Source: Azadirachta indica (lineage: Eukaryota > Streptophyta > Magnoliopsida > Sapindales > Meliaceae). Taken from it: a stretch of DNA of 64,000 bases. Both the position numbers and the translations under genes were made by a program. The stretch is from NCBI GenBank assembly GCA_022749755.1, contig CM040445.1, forward strand, positions 13,661,182-13,725,181, given 5' to 3'. Numbering within the stretch: the stretch's first letter is position 1; each line of letters begins with the position of its first letter. Of the stretch, positions 58,563 to 64,000 are shown piece by piece. Below the pieces are notes generated by a model that saw only the letters and a list, made by a program, of their open reading frames with translations, made no database searches and was not told the DNA's origin.

Positions 58563-61500
58563 TCATGATAAGAAGGATGCGGTCGAAGAATGTCTTGGTG
58601 TTCTTGTAGGAGAAGATAGGGATGGCATTGGTGGTATTTTTAAGGCATCAATGGTTCCTTGCAACATTTCTAGCACTATATTGATGGACGGCCTATCCGT
58701 TGGACGAGTCTGGATACACCACAAACCCACTATAATCATCTTCTTCGCAATTTCTTTTTCCTCACTCGTTACAGCACTGGGCAGTTCAAATTCTCTACCC
58801 TCCTCGAAATGCTTGTAAATCCAGTGTGGAAAATATAAGTCGCTGGTATTACATACTCCAGCATTGGGGTTCTCCCTGCATCCAACCATCTCTAGAACCA
58901 TCATTCCATAGCTGTATACATCAGATTTGTGCGAAACATTTCCAAAATTTCTGTTGAACATTTCTGGGGCAATATACCCAATTGTACCTCTAGCCTCCTG
59001 CATGGATACAATACTCTGTTTTTTTGGGCATAGTTTTGCCAACCCAAAATCAGCGATTTTAGGACAAAAATCTTCATCAAGAAGAATGTTGTGAGGTTTT
59101 ATGTCAAAATGCAAAATCCTAGTGCTGCAACCTCGATGCAAGTATTCAAGCCCTCTCCCTATTCCAATTGCAATTTGATACAATTTTTCCCATCCTAACT
59201 GCTGACCAGACTTCAAAGTATCTCCTTTGTAGATGAATTTTTCCAGTGATCCGTTTGGCATGAACTCATAGATAAGAACTCTCTTGTCCCCTTCCAAACA
59301 ATTACCCAACAAAGAGACAACATTAACATGGGATGTTTTGCTAATGCTTGCAACTTCATTGATAAATTCTTGTCCGTTCCCCTTTGATGTGTTTAACAGC
59401 TTTACTGCTACAAGACGGCCATCCGATAACTTCCCTTTGTACACACCACCATATCCTCCTTGGCCTAGTTTATCTTTGAAGGAATTGGTCATTTTCTTAA
59501 CTTGTGAAAAGCTGTATCGTTTAAGAGCTAGAGGTCCATGATTCCTAATGAAGGCCTCAAGATCTTGATCAATCTTTGTTCTCTTTCTACAACAAATCTT
59601 TGATAGAATTGATAATATCTTCCTTCTGAAAATGCAAATAATTATACAGGCGATTGTTATTCCAGTTACTGCAGCAACTATACCTGTTAAAAGAAATAAG
59701 TGATGAATCAGATGGTTGTCTAAACGGAGTGTCAAGCAATGTTGTGTCTACTTTAAACAGTTCATACACTGCACTACAGAATGCTCATGCCACAACTCAG
59801 AATGATACAATTTGATTTTAAACAAGAAATGCAATGAAACACAATTATCAAAGCGGAAAGAACAGATAAAAGAGTAAGTTAGTTACCAGTAACAAGCTTT
59901 CGTCTCAAATTGGAACCATTTCCTGTAAGAGTAATAATTCAAGCCAATGAAGAATCTTCAGTTAGATCATGTCTGTTTTCAACATTTGATATTTTCACCA
60001 GAGGATGTGCACCCCACAATTAAGGATGAACACATTTTGAACGAGAAACACAGTGAAACACGAATGTAAAGAGAAGAGAATAGGTTGCTGAATAAGTTAG
60101 TGACATTACCTGTATTAATATTTGGTCTGGAGTTCGGTCGATTGCCTGTGTAAGAGTTGAAAATTCAAGCAAATGAATTGTAAGAAATATATAAACAGAT
60201 ACACGTCGCAATTTATATCTTTGCAGAACTTCATGTACTAATACTCAACTCAACCTCAGATATCTGAAATCATCTCAAAATGCAGACGAAATTATATATA
60301 TATATATAGAATTCTGTAATATCACTGCCAGGGTGTCAACATAACAATTATTCTATTTAGGATGGTGATGAGAACATCGGGGATCGAATTATATATTCTG
60401 GAACAGAGGAAACAGAGTATGAAAACTCATAATCAATGGAAGGAGAAGGAAAATTGGGACATGACAAACTAACAAAATTTCTCATCCCTGACTAGTATTA
60501 CGCTTAATGCTTAGGAAAATATTCTATTGATTGGACTAATATTCATAAAACTGCATGTTAGAAACTTTCTACAATAGATGGTGCCTAGATATGTTCTTGC
60601 AAGCTTGAAATATTTCATCCTGCTATAGAATTCTCTTAAATTTTTAGTCAAGAGAGAAAGTAAGTGCGTGTGGTTGGCTAAGGTGGTGAAAATGATAAGG
60701 TAATGATACAGTGATGAGTATGAAATGATTCGAATGTGAAGATGTCCAAGTGATCCATTTGGGCTGGAAATTGAAGGAAATAATGAAAAAGGGTGAAGGT
60801 ATTGAAACCAACTTAAGCATATGAAGCCTTTTCCATATTGTTTCTGATTTATGAAGATAAATAAAATTAAAGTAGTTAACTAGAATCTACGTATTTGTTG
60901 AATGTTTATGGGGAACAATAGATATACAGCACTGATTTCTTAGTGGGCAGGCTCAAGACCAGTAATTTTAGAGCTTTAGACATTTGAGGATACATTAAAC
61001 TTAAAATGCAGCAATTTAAAGCTGTTCTGAGATAGAAATTATTAACTACTAATGTTGTTTGCGCCCGAAGGAATTTAACTACGAAGAAAAAATTGTGAAA
61101 GATCCCCTTTAAATCTCTGCATATATTGTGTGCCAGTTACTTCACAACTTGATCAAGTTTGCTAGCTATAAAGACTAAGTATCCTCAATCTGAATTCGCT
61201 AACATTATTTCTATCTTCAAAATATAACTCAGGTTTGCTCGTATTAGCTTTTGTCTTAATAAATAAATACGTATTTATAATCTGTGTGGGCCTCAAAAGA
61301 TTACATATAATAAAAAAAACACAAGTAATTGACCATAGTATAGACATAATAAGGTATACATGTCCACAAATAGTTTAAAAGATGCAAATATGTATCAAGA
61401 GAAAACCAATTAAAGTGTATATACATGCTTTAAACAGGTAGACTGTGAACAAGTTATATGCTAAAACCTTCAACAGAAAAGCACCTATACCAGGAGGAGC

Positions 61501-62340
61501 AGGAGAAGGAGCAGGAGGAGAGGGAGGATTAGTAGGAGGAGAAGATTCAGGAGGACAGGTAGACGGGTGAGGTTGATCACGGCAAAAGCACACAAAATTT
61601 CTTCGAGTTGAGTTACTGGTCCCGCATGTCCCACCAGAAGATTCACATACAGGACATAAATTGTCCGAGCGATACTGCACATCATACCCTTGTTGCAAAG
61701 CCTGTCTCAACTCCCCTGTCCGAAGATTATCAGTGAATTGAACGGAAACATTGATACCGTAGTAACATGTGTCCGTAAGATTCGGGAGTCGAAACCCCTA
61801 CTCATCCTCGTCCACAGTTGTGTAAAAGCCAGCAACTTCTCCCAGTCTGCCGGTGCATACAAATGAATTGATACGATGCTGAAGTGAATTCACATTGGTG
61901 CAGTCGTAGTATATAGTGAGGTTTCGAACGCTTGGACCGTAATTAGGGAAGGGGGTGTCGTCGAGAGAGGTTTCGTCTGTAATTCCAGAGCAAGAATTAT
62001 TCCAAAGGTCATCTCTAGCAATGGTCATTAGTCGTTCAGAGCTACTGATGTTTAATACTCGAAACTTTTGAAGCCCAGATTCTATGATAGTGTATTGATT
62101 CTGCAGACAGTTGAGTCTGTAATCTTCTAGACCACAGAATAGGGGTCTACTGTTTCCCCAGAAAGGATATCCAGCATCCCGTAAGCTGTTGCCACAGGAA
62201 TAGCGATAACTGCATGCCACATAATTCACGTTATCGTTGCAATAAGATACTGGGACGGCGATCAAGATGCAGAAGACGGCGATAATTGAGGGGAGAACCA
62301 ATGGCGGGAAGAGATGATGGTTCATTTTGTGCAGGGCCAT
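58563..62340 (-). CDS. LRK10-like receptor kinase A (in-frame TAG in ectodomain, two microexons)
   Basis: Exons 61491-62340, 60110-60145, 59887-59922 and 58563-59683; the sum is 2043 nt, all phase 1. Signal peptide (MNHHLFPPLVLPSIIAVFC), Cys motifs CSYRYSCGNSLRDAGYPFWG, CGLEDYRLNC. The frame meets TAG at 61798-61800 after VDEDE, then continues open through a distinct WAK_assoc cluster (CPVCESSGGTCGTSNS; CFCRDQPHPSTC) and a Pro-rich hinge (PPSPPAPSPAPP). The kinase exon is fully open: TM (IVAAVTGITIACIIICIF), [22 protein letters not shown] (non-RD), ADFGLAKL, APEMF. As read, the mRNA gives a 180-aa secreted GUB_WAK_bind fragment. It may be a recent pseudogene, a sequence error, or a receptor needing readthrough. 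The kinase is nearly identical to that of pseudogene L. Confidence 0.78.
59887..59922 (-). CDS. 36-nt stalk microexon 2 of gene A
   Basis: Minus strand: TCTTACAG acceptor, 36 nt, GTAACTAA donor; adds NGSNLRRKLVT. Confidence 0.78.
60110..60145 (-). CDS. 36-nt stalk microexon 1 of gene A
   Basis: Minus strand: TTACACAG acceptor, 36 nt, GTAATGTC donor; adds NRPNSRPNINT. It lies 187 bp upstream of microexon 2 and has the same length and phase, so including either, both or neither keeps the frame. Confidence 0.7.
60150..61485 (-). other. Intron 1 of gene A
   Basis: Long AT-rich intron between the ectodomain donor (GTATAGGT at 61490) and microexon 1. It has a short TA repeat near 60294-60308; no other exon or element seen. 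Confidence 0.5.
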
Positions 62341-62344
62341 GAAA

Positions 62345-64000
62345 AGAGAAGACTACGTAAGATACGGGTCTCTTTTCTTGCATTGATTCAAAGAAGAAGA
62401 CGAGAGTAGTCAGTTTTGGAAGAAGAAATTAAGCTGAGTCCATTAATTTTTCAGTGGGAGGGAAAGAGATGTTTCTTGACTTCAAGACTTTCTTAACATT
62501 GCATGAGAAATAAAATGTCGCTTGGACTTTTGAGAAAATTTTTAAAAAAATTAAAAATAATAATAAGATCATATATTGACACCAATAACGTAGTTAGTTG
62601 CAAAGGAAACTACATATGACAAGCTAGATCAATGATAGAAAATGGGATATATGATGGAAAGAAACTATGAATATTGAAAATTTGGTATAGGGTAATATAT
62701 CAATGGGGTGTAATCTTCTGTTGGGAGACAAGATCACTCCTACATTAGTCCACCGGAAAGCAACAATGTACTTTTTGACGCTAAAGAAATGTTTGTTTTT
62801 GCGGTGAATTCTAAATAAAATTATTTAAATATTTTTAGAAGTTATTTTTTTAAAATTTATATTTAAAATTTTGTTAAATTTATCTATGTAATTAAATTTA
62901 AAAAAATTGACCTATATCTAAATAATCAAATGATTATAAATAAGATAATAACAATATTTCTCAATAATAGTCTTATTTATTAATTTATTTACTAATATTA
63001 GATTTTTTATATCTTATTTAACCCTTTTAATTCACCATCACTCTCTATTTTTAAGTACTTGAAATAATGTAATTAAATATTTATCTTTTCATTCAATTTT
63101 TCATGGATTTTCATATCATTTTAATAATTAATTTATAGTTTCTCTTTACTCACACGATTAATTTAAAAAAAATTCATATACCATAGAAAACAATTTATAT
63201 ATCAGACAAAAAAAATTATATTAATATAATTTATTAAAAATTATTCTTTGAAATAATATATATATGTCAAAATAATACGATGATTGTCTTAACATCAAAA
63301 TTTATGTAAAATATAAATACATGTAATACTTTGAAATAATATATATATGTCAGTTTTTAAATTTTTTATTTTTTAAAAATAAATAATTTTATATTGTTTA
63401 TATCCAGATATCAATAAAATTTACATTTTAATCACGTTTTGATATCCAAGTTCCTTTGATGGTATTTAGTTAATGGATGAGAGCAATTTTAAAGCTTTGT
63501 GGCAATAGTAAAAAATAAAAAATAATAATAATAAAACTGAAGTTTAGTGGCATAATTTGAGGAATTTATTGACGGCAAAATTATTGTACCAATCATGATA
63601 TCTCAGTCACAACTCTTGTACAGTTTCGCTCCATATCTTGCATTCTCTTCATTATTGTGTCTTTAGACTTTAAACAATATACAATTACGTTGTCAAACAT
63701 AAAACTACCTCAAAAAAGGGTATTGAACTTTTATACCCATTATATTATTGGGTCAATAAATCAATTGAAGCACATCTCTTCAATGGTTTTTGAGAAACAC
63801 ACTAATTTCAACTTCCAATTGAAAGCATAATAGTGCAACATGATGCCCCTTCTTCATACTCCTACGTAGTCTTAGAGCCCTCATCACCAACGCACTCCAC
63901 CAGCCAGCATGACCAAAATTTTGGGGTGTAACAGCAGGCATACATGCATACTATAACCTGTTTCATGAAAATATACCAAAAATCAGCAATATGCTAATCC
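62345..64000. other. Upstream flank of gene A and AT-rich end region
   Basis: Holds the gene A 5' flank (CGCTTGGACTTTT near 62520 echoes the promoter phrase of the other copies). Beyond is AT-rich DNA with a short direct repeat (CTTTGAAATAATATATATATGT at about 63246 and 63330 in part). No coding exon seen. Confidence 0.5.

Noticed and set aside
63921..63933. TTTTGGGGTGTAACA as a gypsy LTR end
   Set aside because: Resembles the LTR terminus motif, but no matching PBS, TSD or LTR body could be recognised before the window ends.

Overview
This is eukaryotic nuclear DNA from a flowering plant, most likely a eudicot and probably woody, although the species cannot be fixed from sequence alone. The evidence is AT-rich composition, GT-AG introns, plant-type receptor kinases with GUB_WAK_bind and WAK_assoc ectodomains, and Ty1/copia, Ty3/gypsy and Mutator-like (MULE) elements.

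The window is a tandem cluster of LRK10-like receptor kinases (the LEAF RUST 10 DISEASE-RESISTANCE LOCUS RECEPTOR-LIKE family). Almost all copies lie on the minus strand, so the ectodomain exon of each gene has higher coordinates than its kinase exon. The shared gene model, read here from splice sites and paralog alignment, has three parts. A long exon carries the signal peptide and Cys-rich ectodomain, a 36-39 nt microexon encodes the extracellular juxtamembrane stalk, and a long exon carries the transmembrane segment and a non-RD kinase (HFD in place of HRD). All junctions are phase 1. Two genes read open from end to end: 54812-57994 (627 aa) and 50196-53975 (657 aa). A third (58563-62340) is open except for one in-frame TAG and has two microexons. 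A fourth locus (48145-48931) is an intact ectodomain exon with no kinase. About nine further copies are pseudogenes at different stages of decay.

Layout: 1-3950 is a decayed Ty3/gypsy element (gag-protease plus a long LTR) cutting off the first LRK copy. 3958-10146 holds two LRK pseudogenes, a recent duplicate of 55-62 kb. 10929-14907 is a MULE with terminal inverted repeats, a 9-bp target duplication and a GRF zinc-finger/membrane ORF. 15170-29228 holds degraded LRK copies cut by a solo LTR and an Athila-like gypsy remnant. 28464-30554 is a head-to-head inverted ectodomain pair. 30700-32853 is a truncated copia. 32970-34647 is an ectodomain split by a solo LTR. 35007-47090 is one LRK gene split by two different copia insertions, each with its own 5-bp target duplication. 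48-62.4 kb holds the better-preserved genes. 62.5-64 kb is AT-rich with no gene seen.

The intact genes would be plasma-membrane receptor kinases, with the ectodomain in the apoplast or cell wall and the kinase in the cytosol. Their upstream regions share a conserved box about 40-65 bp before the ATG, and several have W-box (TTGAC) motifs further up. That fits pathogen-responsive control but is inference. The dominant story is birth-and-death evolution of a receptor cluster driven by segmental duplication and retrotransposons. No wholly new system is evident; the most unusual signals are the modular microexon cassette and several structured repeats inside the mobile elements.
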